NCBI GenBank assembly: GCA_964428175.1
Contig: CAYRXM010000003.1
Span: forward strand, 28,880-92,879
Length of the DNA: 64,000 nucleotides
Origin: CAYRXM01 sp964428175
GTDB taxonomy: Bacteria > Chloroflexota > Anaerolineae > JAFGEY01
Direction of reading: 5' to 3'
Shown here piece after piece: positions 44,200 to 52,316 of the stretch. Position numbers and translations under genes: made by a program. The notes under the pieces are model-generated. The model worked only from the letters and a program-made list of their open reading frames with translations. It did no database searches and was not told where the DNA came from. The stretch's first letter is position 1, and the number at the start of each line of letters is the position of its first letter.

Positions 44200-44520
44200 A
44201 CAGAGAAAACCTCTGATTGTTGACGATCCCAAAAGGCGAGTCGAACGCCCTCCGGCGGGGGCGAGATTGAGGGCCAGGGGGGGCGGCGGGAATTTGTCCG
44301 CAGACAAACCGCATACCGCCCTGAACCCGGCCCGGTATCCTCTGGCCCGCAAGGCCTTTGGCCGTTTCCAGGCCGGACGGGCTGGCTTGGACTGACCTGA
44401 ACCTTTTGGGAGCGGAGCGATACCTGTCGCGCGCAGCGCGACAGGTATCAAAGTGGGTTCCAAGGTGCAGGACACTGGGCCGATGCTCGCATCGGCCTTG
44501 AGCGCTGCTGGAATTGTTAA
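44200..44520 (-). ncRNA. Structured leader RNA upstream of the SPFH-RT operon (candidate)
   Basis: About 320 nt on the minus strand between a TATACT box (44529-44534) and the SPFH start. It contains a perfect 14-bp hairpin GATACCTGTCGCGC (44420-44433 with 44437-44450) and a 9-bp hairpin GGCCGATGC-tc-GCATCGGCC (44478-44497), plus a run of GC-rich segments without convincing coding pattern (an open frame of 94 codons has no family match that I recognise). It may hold an ncRNA of the RT system, a regulatory leader or palindromic repeats. Confidence 0.3.
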
Positions 44521-44528
44521 CTGGCTAC

Positions 44529-44534
44529 AGTATA
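44529..44534 (-). promoter_or_regulatory. Candidate -10 (TATACT) for the SPFH-RT operon
   Basis: TATACT on the minus strand ~350 nt upstream of the SPFH start; no good -35 found. It would place the structured leader in the transcript. Confidence 0.35.
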
Positions 44535-44560
44535 CAGGAGGGTTGTGACGAGTAGTGTCA

Positions 44561-44597
44561 CAAAAGAAAAAATCCGCCAGAGATTTCTGGCGGATTT
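44561..44597 (-). terminator. Intrinsic terminator after sugar epimerase gene
   Basis: 12-bp arms AAATCCGCCAGA (44570-44581) / TCTGGCGGATTT (44586-44597), followed on the minus strand by TTTTTTCTTTT. Confidence 0.9.
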
Positions 44598-44615
44598 GAG
44601 AGGCCTGTCGGGGTG

Positions 44616-45578
44616 CTATTCTCGTAGCGATTCAGCGACATCCTGGATGATCTGGTCGAGGGTGTGACGCGGCGCCCACCCCACCATCTCGCGGATGCGT
44701 GCGGTGTCCGGCACGCGGCGCGGCATGTCCTCATAGCCGTCGGGGTAGGCCTGCGCGTAAGGGACAAGCTCGATCTCTGAAACACTATCCGTCAGTTCGA
44801 TCACCCGCCGCGCCAGGGCCAAAATCGAAATTTCTTCCGTCGTGCCGATGTTGAACACCCGCCCCACCGCCTGCGGCGCGTCAGCCAGGGCGATGATCGC
44901 CCGTACCGCGTCCCGGACGTGCCCGAAACAGCGGCTCTGCGTGCCGTCGCCAAAGACGCGCAGCGACTCGCCGTGCAGCGCGGCGCGCACAAAGCGCGGC
45001 AGCACCATCCCATAGCGCCCCGTCTGTCGCGGCCCCACCGTGTTAAACAGGCGAAAAACGACCACCGGCAGCCCGTACTCGTGGTGATAGGCCAGCCCCA
45101 TAAACTCGTCCACCATCTTGGAGGCGGCGTAGGCCCAACGACACTTGCTCGTCGGGCCGAGCATCACGTCGTCGTCCTCGCGGAACGGCACGCAAGCGCC
45201 CTTGCCGTATACCTCGGAGGTAGAGGCGATCAGGGTCTTGACCTCGCGCTGCCGCGCCGCCTTGAGCACCGCCTCCGTCCCGCTCAGGTTGATCGCCAGC
45301 GTGCGCACCGGTTCGTTGAGCACCCGGTCGACGCCAACCACGGCGGCCAGGTGGATGATAACCTCGCATTCACCGGCCAGCCGATCCAGTGCGGCCCCAT
45401 TTTCAACATCGGCGATTTCCAGGCTGAACCCGGGGTGCGCGATGAGATGTGCGACGTTCTCCCGCCGCCCCGTCGACAGGTTGTCGATGACGGCGACGCG
45501 GTCGCCGCGCGCCAAAAGCGCTTCGCTCAAGTGGCTGCCGATGAATCCGGCCCCGCCGGTGATCAAATAACGTGTCAT
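44616..45578 (-). CDS. NAD-dependent sugar-nucleotide epimerase/dehydratase
   Basis: 320 residues of the extended short-chain dehydrogenase family. GGAGFIGSHL is the NAD-binding motif, TSEVYG and YAASK (Tyr-x3-Lys) the catalytic site, RLFNTVGPRQTGRYGMVLP the substrate loop typical of UDP-glucose 4-epimerase and UDP-glucuronate decarboxylase-like enzymes. The exact sugar is not determined. It likely supplies activated sugars for surface polysaccharide. RBS AGGGAGTG upstream. Confidence 0.9.
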   Translation of the reverse strand: MTRYLITGGAGFIGSHLSEALLARGDRVAVIDNLSTGRRENVAHLIAHPGFSLEIADVENGAALDRLAGECEVIIHLAAVVGVDRVLNEPVRTLAINLSGTEAVLKAARQREVKTLIASTSEVYGKGACVPFREDDDVMLGPTSKCRWAYAASKMVDEFMGLAYHHEYGLPVVVFRLFNTVGPRQTGRYGMVLPRFVRAALHGESLRVFGDGTQSRCFGHVRDAVRAIIALADAPQAVGRVFNIGTTEEISILALARRVIELTDSVSEIELVPYAQAYPDGYEDMPRRVPDTARIREMVGWAPRHTLDQIIQDVAESLRE

Positions 45579-45702
45579 AGCACACTCCCTTGTCTACTTG
45601 TTTGCCAGTCCCTGATTATAGCGTATTTTGGCATTTTGACCACTCTACCGGGCTGTGCTACAATGCTGTTTCGCATGACCGCCGGTGGCTGACCGCTGAC
45701 GG

Positions 45703-45724
45703 CACGCAATATGCAATACGTAAG
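45703..45724. repeat. Single arm of the GCAATACG repeat (dispersed family, copy 3)
   Basis: cacgcaatatgcaatacg matches arms of 21785-21856 and 34385-34452. Confidence 0.4.
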
Positions 45725-45736
45725 GAATGATGTCTG

Positions 45737-45802
45737 ATGAGTGTACGCGATGCAATCAAACGCTACTCGGGCAACCCGGTTTTTACCACTGGCGTTGTGT
45801 GA
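45737..45802 (+). pseudogene. Possible 5' remnant of a GH130-like gene
   Basis: A 21-codon frame from ATG 45737 with AAGGA upstream reads MSVRDAIKRYSGNPVFTTGV and a stop. RYxGNPVxT is the N-terminal signature of GH130 mannoside phosphorylases; the remainder of such a gene is absent, so it would be a truncated relic. The match is short and could be chance. Confidence 0.25.
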
Positions 45803-45830
45803 GCCGCTGACTGCACGGAAAGGATGACCT

Positions 45831-47122
45831 TTGCTGACTCCAACGACTCCTTTTCACCAAAAACTGGATGGCGGCCTGACTCTCAAATCGGTCGCCGATA
45901 TGCACGACGTGGAACGTCTGGCCGAGTTCAACGGCTTGATTCACGGCTCTGAAGTGGCCTCGATGACCCATGAGTTGATTTTGCACCACCCCAACACGCG
46001 GCCCGAACACTGGCTGTTCATTGAGGACGAATCAATGGGACAGGTAGTTTCGTCCTTGTGCCTGATCCCCTGGACGTGGCGCTATGACGGCGTCGAGATC
46101 GTGTCCGGCGAAATGGGCATCGTCGGCACGCTGGAGACCTACCGGCGGCGTGGGCTGGTGCGCGTGCTGGCTGCGCGCTTTGACGCGCTGCTGCGCGAGG
46201 GCGGCTTCCACTTGAGCCACATCCAGGGCATTCCCTACTTTTACCGCCAGTTCGGCTACGAGTACGCGCTGCCGTTGGAGGGTGGCGGCACCTCAATCTG
46301 TACCAGATTGCCGATCTGTACCAGATTGCCGATCTGCGCAAGGGTGAGGTAGAGTCGGTTGTTTTTCGCCGGGCGACCGAGGACGACATTCCGATCTTGA
46401 GCCGCTTGTATGACCAGGCCGCTCAAGACCTGGATATTCACGCTGCCCGCAGCGCCGACGAGTGGCGCTACCTGCTCGGCCCTTCGACGCGCACCGAGAC
46501 GGCCGCCGAGACGTGGCTGCTCGAAACCTTGCCGGGCGAGGCGGCGGGCTATGTGCGCGTGCCCGCGCAAGGCTTTGGCGAAGGGCTGATCTGCAACGAA
46601 GCCTCGTCGCTCGATGCACCGGCTGCACTGGCAGTGCTGCGCTTGCTCAAGAAATTCGCCCTGGAGCGCAACAAGCCCTACCTGCGGCTTTGCCTGCCAC
46701 TCGATCACACCTTGACGCGGCTGGCCCAGGCGCTTGGCGGGCACGACAGTGGACGCTATGCCTGGCAGATTCGCCTGGTCGACGTGGCGAGCCTGCTTCA
46801 GCGGCTCGGTCCGGTTTTTGAGCGCCGCCTGGCTGGCAGTCCTTTCACCGGGCTGACCCGAACGCTCACGCTCGACACATACCGTGAGGCATTTGCGCTG
46901 CGCTTCGAAGGGGGCCGGCTGGCCGGTGTCGACGCGCTTGGTCCGCGTGGCGGCGGAGACATCCGTCTGCCACCCAATGTGCTCGCGCCGCTGCTGTTGG
47001 GCTATCGCAGCCGCGAGGAATTGCAGCACATGTACCCCGATTTCAGCGCGTGGGGTGAAAACCAGTTGCTTGTAGATGTGCTGTTTCCTTCGATGCGCTC
47101 GTTCATCTATACAATTTATTGA
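45831..47122 (+). pseudogene. GNAT/Eis-like N-acetyltransferase, frameshifted
   Basis: The first frame (TTG 45831, AAGGA 6 nt upstream) encodes a GNAT domain: VSGEMGIVGTLETYRRRGLV is the acetyl-CoA loop, YFYRQFGYEYALPLEGGG its end. The frame then reads wrongly from about 46290. One frame shifted, the protein continues NLYQIADLYQIADLRKGEVE and on to a second GNAT-like half and an SCP2-like C-terminal region ending at 47122, which together give ~430 residues, the length of Eis-type enhanced-intracellular-survival acetyltransferases. An 18-bp tandem duplication (atctgtaccagattgccg twice, 46306-46341) marks the break. It is either a real pseudogene or an assembly error. Confidence 0.8.
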
Positions 47123-47139
47123 TTTGCTGGAGGTCTGCT

Positions 47140-48018
47140 ATGAAACCCGAGCTGATTGCCGATTACAACTGCGTCACCGGCGAAGGGCCGCTGTGGCACC
47201 CGCTGGAACGCAAACTCTACTGGTGCGACATTCCGCAGGGGCGGCTGTTTCGCTACGATCCGGCGACCGGCGCGCACGAGATGTGTTTTGAATACCCCGA
47301 AGCGGTCGGCGGCTTTACCGTCCAGGCCGACGGTGCTTTGCTGCTGTTTATGGCCCGTGGCGCGATCAAAATCTGGCGTGAGGGCGAACTGGAGACGGTG
47401 GTCGAGGAAATTCCGGAGGAGCGCGACAGCCGCTTTAACGACGTGATCGCCGATCCGGCTGGGCGCGTCTTTTGCGGTACGATGCCCGCGCGTGAACGGC
47501 TGGGCAAGCTCTACCGTCTCGACACTGACGGCTCGCTGCGTGTGGTGGTCGATGGTGTGGGCACCTCGAATGGGATGGGGTTCGCCCCGCAAGCGGGGAT
47601 GCCCGACCACTGGCAGATGTACTATACCGATTCGCGGGCGCGCGAAATCTATCTCTTTGATTACGATCAGGCGACCGGCGAGCTGAGCAACCGCCGCGTC
47701 TTTCTCGACCTGACCGGCGAGCAGGGCGTGCCCGACGGCATGACCGTCGACGCGGCAGGCAATGTCTGGTCGGCGCGCTGGGACGGCGGCTGCCTGGTGC
47801 AGTACGATCCGCAGGGTGTCGAGCGGCAGCGGATCGACTTTCCGGCCAAAAAGGTCTCCAGTGTGATTTTTGGCGGGCCGGATTATACCGACATTTATGT
47901 CACCACTGCCGGCGGCGACCACAAAGAAACCAACGGTTCCGGCGCGGGCGCGCTGTTTCGAATCCGAAATGCGGGCCAGGGCGTGCCCGAATTCTGCTCA
48001 CGGATTGCATGCAAGTGA
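47140..48018 (+). CDS. SMP-30/gluconolactonase-like protein
   Basis: 292 residues from ATG 47140 (GGAGGT 5 nt upstream). Six-bladed beta propeller of the SMP-30/lactonase family: GEGPLWHPLERKLYWCDIP with metal-binding Glu, RFNDVIADPAGRVFCGTM with Asn-Asp, DGVGTSNGMGF, and GVPDGMTVDAAGNVWSARW with Asp. It hydrolyses sugar lactones with a divalent cation. It lies between an acetyltransferase relic and a glycosidase, so sugar metabolism is plausible. The stop overlaps the next start by 10 nt. Confidence 0.92.
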   Translation: MKPELIADYNCVTGEGPLWHPLERKLYWCDIPQGRLFRYDPATGAHEMCFEYPEAVGGFTVQADGALLLFMARGAIKIWREGELETVVEEIPEERDSRFNDVIADPAGRVFCGTMPARERLGKLYRLDTDGSLRVVVDGVGTSNGMGFAPQAGMPDHWQMYYTDSRAREIYLFDYDQATGELSNRRVFLDLTGEQGVPDGMTVDAAGNVWSARWDGGCLVQYDPQGVERQRIDFPAKKVSSVIFGGPDYTDIYVTTAGGDHKETNGSGAGALFRIRNAGQGVPEFCSRIACK

Positions 48019-49097
48019 AAAAACGCCGCTCTCTGCTCTGGGCGATGGTCGTACTGCTGACGCTGGCCTGTACCTCGGTAAGTGTCGGGGCACGGCGGAC
48101 GCTGTCGCCAACTCCTGCCCCGACGGCAGTGCCAACCCGCACTGCGCCGCTCCAGCGCGGCATTCACGTCAAGGGCGTCAATTACGGCGATGACTCGCTG
48201 GACAAAGCGGTTGCGCTCGGCTGGGCGTGGATCAAGATTTACGACCATCCGCCTGCTGAGCGATTGCCGTTCAAAGTGCTCTATCGCGTCAACCTGCCCC
48301 TGCCCGGCGAGGATTGGACCTCGTGGGCCGAGTACCGCCGCATCGATGCCGAGCTGTACGCAGGGCGCATCGACGCCTATGAGATCGGCAACGAGCCGAA
48401 CCTGAGCGTCGAGTGGGGCGGCCCGCCCGACCCGGCCGCCTATGCCGAACTGCTCAAGCTGGCCTACCGCACGCTCAAGGTCGCCGACCCCCATGCGCTG
48501 GTGGTCAGCGCCGGGCTGGCCCCGGTCAACGCCGCCGACCCCGCCCAGGCGATGAATGACCTCGACTTTTTGCGCCAGATGTACGCGCACGGAGCCAAAG
48601 GCCATTTCGACGCGCTGAGCATCCATCCTTTTGGCTTTGCCTACCCGCCCGAGATTGACCCCGACGACCGCTTTTGCATCCCCCCTCTGCGCGACCGCGA
48701 CTGCACGCCTGTCGCGGGGCAAAGCTTTCGCCGCGCCGAGCGGCTGCGCCAGGTGATGGTCGAGGCCGGCGACGCGGACACGCCGGTGTGGGCCACCGAG
48801 TTCGGCTGGATCATCCGCCCGCCCACGTGCTGCCTGTCCCGGTCAGATTGGCCGGCCTGGCGCTGGCAGGCCGTATCGGAAAGCACGCAGGCCAGCTATC
48901 TCGTGCGCGCCTTTGACTATGCCGAAACCCATTGGCCGTGGATGGAAGCCATGTTCCTGTGGAACCTCGATTTCAGCCGCTACACGCCGTCGGACCGTGA
49001 GGGGTGCCCGCCCTGCGAGACGATGGGCTGGTTCAGCATCCTCGACCCCGACGGATCGCCGCGCCAGGCCTACCTGCGGCTGTTGGAGGACCGATAA
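48009..49097 (+). CDS. Secreted glycoside hydrolase-like lipoprotein (clan GH-A)
   Basis: 362 residues. Signal with LTLAC lipobox (Cys21) and a Pro/Thr linker. (Beta/alpha)8 barrel: EIGNEPNLSVEW carries the acid/base Glu after Asn, and VWATEFGWIIRP the nucleophile Glu, the classic clan GH-A pair; IHPFGFAYPP is the typical strand 6-7 connection. Close to GH39/GH5-like cellulase-fold proteins of unknown specificity. Cys pairs (FCIPPLRDRDC, TCC, CPPC) suggest disulfides. It overlaps the preceding lactonase gene and probably acts on extracellular polysaccharide. Confidence 0.82.
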   Translation: MQVKKRRSLLWAMVVLLTLACTSVSVGARRTLSPTPAPTAVPTRTAPLQRGIHVKGVNYGDDSLDKAVALGWAWIKIYDHPPAERLPFKVLYRVNLPLPGEDWTSWAEYRRIDAELYAGRIDAYEIGNEPNLSVEWGGPPDPAAYAELLKLAYRTLKVADPHALVVSAGLAPVNAADPAQAMNDLDFLRQMYAHGAKGHFDALSIHPFGFAYPPEIDPDDRFCIPPLRDRDCTPVAGQSFRRAERLRQVMVEAGDADTPVWATEFGWIIRPPTCCLSRSDWPAWRWQAVSESTQASYLVRAFDYAETHWPWMEAMFLWNLDFSRYTPSDREGCPPCETMGWFSILDPDGSPRQAYLRLLEDR

Positions 49098-49103
49098 GGC
49101 ATA

Positions 49104-49131
49104 TTGACAGCCGTGCACTTGATGCTATAAT
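49104..49131 (+). promoter_or_regulatory. Consensus promoter TTGACA-N16-TATAAT
   Basis: Perfect -35 (49104-49109) and -10 (49126-49131) 20 nt before the antitoxin start. Autoregulation by the RHH antitoxin is likely; no obvious operator palindrome. Confidence 0.85.
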
Positions 49132-49151
49132 GTACGGCAGGAGGGTGTGCG

Positions 49152-49406
49152 ATGGAACAAACCAAGCTGACCATTCGTTTGTCGCGCGAGATGCTTGACC
49201 GGGCCAAGCGATATGCCCGCGTTCACCGAACCACGCTTACCAGGTTGGTGTCGACCTATCTGGCCCAACTGAGTATCGAGCAAGATGCGCTGACCGATGC
49301 CGCAGTCGTGCAGCGGCTCTCCGGTGTGCTGCCTCAAGATGCTGTGCTCGAAGACTATCGAGATCATTTGGAGAACAAATATGTACAGGCCGACCATTCT
49401 GATTGA
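49152..49406 (+). CDS. Ribbon-helix-helix antitoxin (DUF6364-like)
   Basis: 84 residues. KLTIRLSREMLDRAKRYARVHRTTLTRLVSTYLAQL is the RHH DNA-binding domain of VapB/DUF6364-type antitoxins (quoted here in two parts: KLTIRLSREMLDRAKRYA and HRTTLTRLVSTYLAQL). The C-terminal part (SGVLPQDAVLEDYRDHLENK) should bind the toxin. The next gene overlaps by 26 nt. Confidence 0.88.
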   Translation: MEQTKLTIRLSREMLDRAKRYARVHRTTLTRLVSTYLAQLSIEQDALTDAAVVQRLSGVLPQDAVLEDYRDHLENKYVQADHSD

Positions 49407-49797
49407 TCTCAATGTCATTCTCGACGTGTTGCAAAGGCGCGAGCCGTTTTATGAAATGTCGGCGCGGGTGCTGGCCGGTATTGAGATGGGCAAAGCGGAC
49501 GGCTGGATCGCTGCACATAGCGTGACCACCCTGTTCTACCTGCTCGCGCGGTACCAGTCGGCTGACCGGGCACGGGTGGTGATTGGCGATTTGTTGAGCG
49601 TGCTCTCCGTTGCCCCGGTCGATCAAAGCGTCATCGAGCGCGCCTTGCCCCTGCCTTACCGGGATTTCGAAGACGCAGTGCAGATGATGGCCGCAGTTCA
49701 GGCTGGCGCGCAGTATCTCATCACCCGCAACGTGTGTGATTTTCAGGCCGGTCCGCTGCCGGTTCTTCAGCCTGTCGAATTTCTGGCGTTGATATAG
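49381..49797 (+). CDS. PIN domain toxin (VapC-like RNase)
   Basis: 138 residues from ATG 49381 (GGAGA 8 nt upstream, inside the antitoxin gene). Acidic PIN residues: ILIDLNVILDVL (Asp9, Asp14), FYEMSARVLAGIEMGKADGWI, YRDFEDAVQMMAA (Glu and Asp at centre), LITRNVCDF (third Asp region). PIN toxins cleave tRNA or mRNA with Mg2+. Predicted to be neutralised by the RHH protein. Confidence 0.9.
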   Translation: MYRPTILIDLNVILDVLQRREPFYEMSARVLAGIEMGKADGWIAAHSVTTLFYLLARYQSADRARVVIGDLLSVLSVAPVDQSVIERALPLPYRDFEDAVQMMAAVQAGAQYLITRNVCDFQAGPLPVLQPVEFLALI

Positions 49798-49827
49798 GTC
49801 GGGGTGTGCCCGACCAGCCAATCGCTT

Positions 49828-51687
49828 TTATTCCACTGTCACCGACTTGGCCAGATTCCTCGGCTGGTCGACGTCGCAGCCGCGCCGCACGGCGATCTCA
49901 TAGGCCAGCAGTTGCAGCGGCAAGACGGCCAGCACCGGCGTCAGCAGCGGGTGCGTGTGCGGGATCTGCAGCACTTCGTCAGCTTTTTCGCGGATCACCT
50001 CGTCCTTTTCTCCGGCCACGGCCAGCACCTGACCCTGCCGCGCCTTGACCTGCTCGATCTGGCTGAGCATTTTGTCGTAAACTGCATCTTGCGCAGCGAC
50101 GACCACCGTCGGCATTGCTTCATCGATCAGCGCGATCGGCCCGTGCTTCATCTCGCCGGCCGGATAGCCCTCGGCGTGGATGTAGCTGATTTCCTTGAGC
50201 TTGAGCGCCCCCTCCAGCGCCACCGGATAGTTGATCCCCCGCCCCAGGTACAAAAAATTGCGGCAGCCATAATAGCGCTCGGCCAGGTACTTGTACAAAT
50301 AGCCCTGCTGTGCTTTTTCGAGCAGATCGCCGGCCAGGCCGGGCAAGGCGACCACTGCACGGATCAGCCCGGTGCGGGTGTGCTCGTCCAGAATGCCCCG
50401 TTCTTGCCCCAGATAGACCCCCAGCAGAAACAAATCGACCAGCGAGGCGGTGAACGCTTTGGTGCTGGCCACGCCGATCTCCGGTCCGGCCTGCATGTAA
50501 ATGACCCCGTCGGAAAGGCGGGCGGCCTGGCTGCCCACCACGTTGACGATGGCCGCCGTGAACGCGCCCTTTTCGCGCGCTTCTTCCAGCGCGGCCAGCG
50601 TGTCTACCGTTTCGCCGCTCTGGGTGATCGCCAGCACCAGGTGGTCGGGGCGAATGATCGGCCCCCGGTAGCGGTACTCGCTGCCGTAATCCACTTCGAC
50701 TGGCAGTTGAGCCAACTGCTCGATCATAAATTTGCCCACCAGCCCGGCGTAATAGCTGGTGCCGCAGGCGACGATGGTCACTTTGCTCAAGGGGGCGATC
50801 TGGCTGGCGGACAGGTTGAGCGTGTCGAGTATGACCCGGCTGTGCTCGAAATCGAGCCGTCCGCGCAGCGTGTCGGCCAGGCTGCGGCCCTGCTCGTAAA
50901 TTTCCTTTTGCATGAAATGTCGCCAGGTTCCCTTTTCGGCAGCGATGGGATCCCAGCCGATGGTGATTTCTTCCAGCTCAACCGGCCGCCCATCGAGGTC
51001 GCTAAACTGCGCGCCCCCGGCGGTGACGACGGCCATCTGCCGGTTTTCCAGAAAGGCCATCCGCCGGGTGTGGCGCAAAATGGCCGGGATGTCGCTGGCG
51101 ACGTACATTTCGCCGTCACCATAGCCCACGGCGACGCCACCGGCGTTGCCCAGCCGCGCAGCGATCAGTTGATCGGGATAGTCCTTGCTCAGCACCACGA
51201 CGGCACTGGGACCTTGCAGTTCCTTCATTGCTGCCTGCACAGCCTGGACCAACCGGCCGCGCTTGCCATTATGATAGTGTGAGTGAATCAGGTGGGCGAT
51301 CACTTCGGTATCGGTATCGCTGTTGAATTGGTAGCCGGCGTTTTGGAGCTGCCGGCGCAGTTCGGCAAAATTTTCGACGATGCCGTTTTGCACCACCACC
51401 AGCTCGCCATCGGGGCTGCTGTGCGGGTGGGCGTTGCGGCGCACCGGCGGGCCGTGGGTGGCCCAGCGGGTGTGCCCGATGCCGACGCGCCCGTCGACGG
51501 GTTCCTGGGCCAGCAGTCGATCCAGGTTGGTCAGTTTGCCTTCTTCACGGCGCACCTGGATGCGCCCCTCGGTGTCCAGCACGGCGATGCCCGCCGAGTC
51601 ATAGCCGCGGTATTCGAGCTGGCGCAGCCCTTCAAGGACGATCGGCGTGGCCTCACGCGGGCCAATATAGCCAACGATTCCACACAT
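49828..51687 (-). CDS. glmS: Glutamine-fructose-6-phosphate aminotransferase
   Basis: 619 residues from ATG 51687 (AAGGAG 8 nt upstream). Makes glucosamine-6-phosphate, the entry to amino sugar, peptidoglycan and LPS synthesis. N-terminal class II glutaminase with Cys2 (MCGIVGYIG), GHTRWATHGPP, VVQNGIVENF; two SIS sugar isomerase domains, with GTSYYAG and ESYIHAEGYPAGEMKHGP-type sites (YIHAEGYPAGEMKHGP), ending PRNLAKSVTVE. No glmS ribozyme was recognised upstream. Confidence 0.97.
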   Translation of the reverse strand: MCGIVGYIGPREATPIVLEGLRQLEYRGYDSAGIAVLDTEGRIQVRREEGKLTNLDRLLAQEPVDGRVGIGHTRWATHGPPVRRNAHPHSSPDGELVVVQNGIVENFAELRRQLQNAGYQFNSDTDTEVIAHLIHSHYHNGKRGRLVQAVQAAMKELQGPSAVVVLSKDYPDQLIAARLGNAGGVAVGYGDGEMYVASDIPAILRHTRRMAFLENRQMAVVTAGGAQFSDLDGRPVELEEITIGWDPIAAEKGTWRHFMQKEIYEQGRSLADTLRGRLDFEHSRVILDTLNLSASQIAPLSKVTIVACGTSYYAGLVGKFMIEQLAQLPVEVDYGSEYRYRGPIIRPDHLVLAITQSGETVDTLAALEEAREKGAFTAAIVNVVGSQAARLSDGVIYMQAGPEIGVASTKAFTASLVDLFLLGVYLGQERGILDEHTRTGLIRAVVALPGLAGDLLEKAQQGYLYKYLAERYYGCRNFLYLGRGINYPVALEGALKLKEISYIHAEGYPAGEMKHGPIALIDEAMPTVVVAAQDAVYDKMLSQIEQVKARQGQVLAVAGEKDEVIREKADEVLQIPHTHPLLTPVLAVLPLQLLAYEIAVRRGCDVDQPRNLAKSVTVE

Positions 51688-52316
51688 AGAGTATGCTCCT
51701 TTTGTATATGAATGGAGGACGACAGATGAGACAGCCATCAGAAATGACCCGTCCCGGCTTATGGCCGTGCAACGCACAACCGGCGGCCACGGGCGTTATG
51801 GCGTATCAAGCCGGATTTATCCGGCGCAGGTGATAGCCCGAACACTTGTGTTCGGGTGGCACCCGGTTTGGTTTGACCTGGCTGAATTGGTTTTCCACGG
51901 CGCGCTGCTTTTGTCTTGCCGTTGCCGGCAGGGTTTGGGCAGGCGTTTTTGGGGGCAGGGGGAGATGCCCTGCTGGTTCAGGAGCATGGCTCCTGGGGGA
52001 GAAAGTGAGGCCGGTGGAACGGCCTGGGGGCTTCCGCTGATCTGTCGATTTTGGGCTGTGCTGGCGATGCTTCGCATTGTTTGCACTGCTTTGGCCCGGC
52101 ACTGCTGCCGGGAACCCCCGTCCTCGTCACCCGTGCTTGCGTGCAAGCACGAAACACGGGCCATGCGCTTGACTTTCTCCGGTGTTTTGGGGATATTGGC
52201 TTAGAGGCGGCTCCTTGTCGATGAGTTTGATCGAGTATAGCGTAGAATAGTTAGAAATCTGTTAAAATATGGCAAGTTTTTCGAGATCGACAGAGGGAAC
52301 AGCCGAATGCTGTTCC
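51688..52316. other. 630-nt intergenic region rich in palindromes between glmS and a Crp/Fnr gene
   Basis: Perfect hairpins include GCCGGAT-tt-ATCCGGC (51810-51825) and CCCGAACAC-tt-GTGTTCGGG (51837-51856), further on CAGGAGC..GCTCCTG and CCCGGCa-ctgct-TGCCGGG-type stems and gtgcttgcgtgcaagcac. Short open frames on both strands have no protein-like pattern. It resembles the 44200-44520 leader in density of hairpins. The promoter for glmS must lie here; no consensus was found. Confidence 0.6.

Noticed and set aside
44191..44475. 94-codon frame in the SPFH leader
   Set aside because: Sequence is broken by hairpins and has no protein-like pattern; better described as structured RNA or repeats.
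49804..51282. 492-codon open frame antisense to glmS
   Set aside because: Antisense shadow of a well-conserved enzyme.
51688..52316. glmS ribozyme upstream of glmS
   Set aside because: None of the conserved core sequence (for example the AGCGCC cleavage region and P2.1/P3 core) is recognisable.
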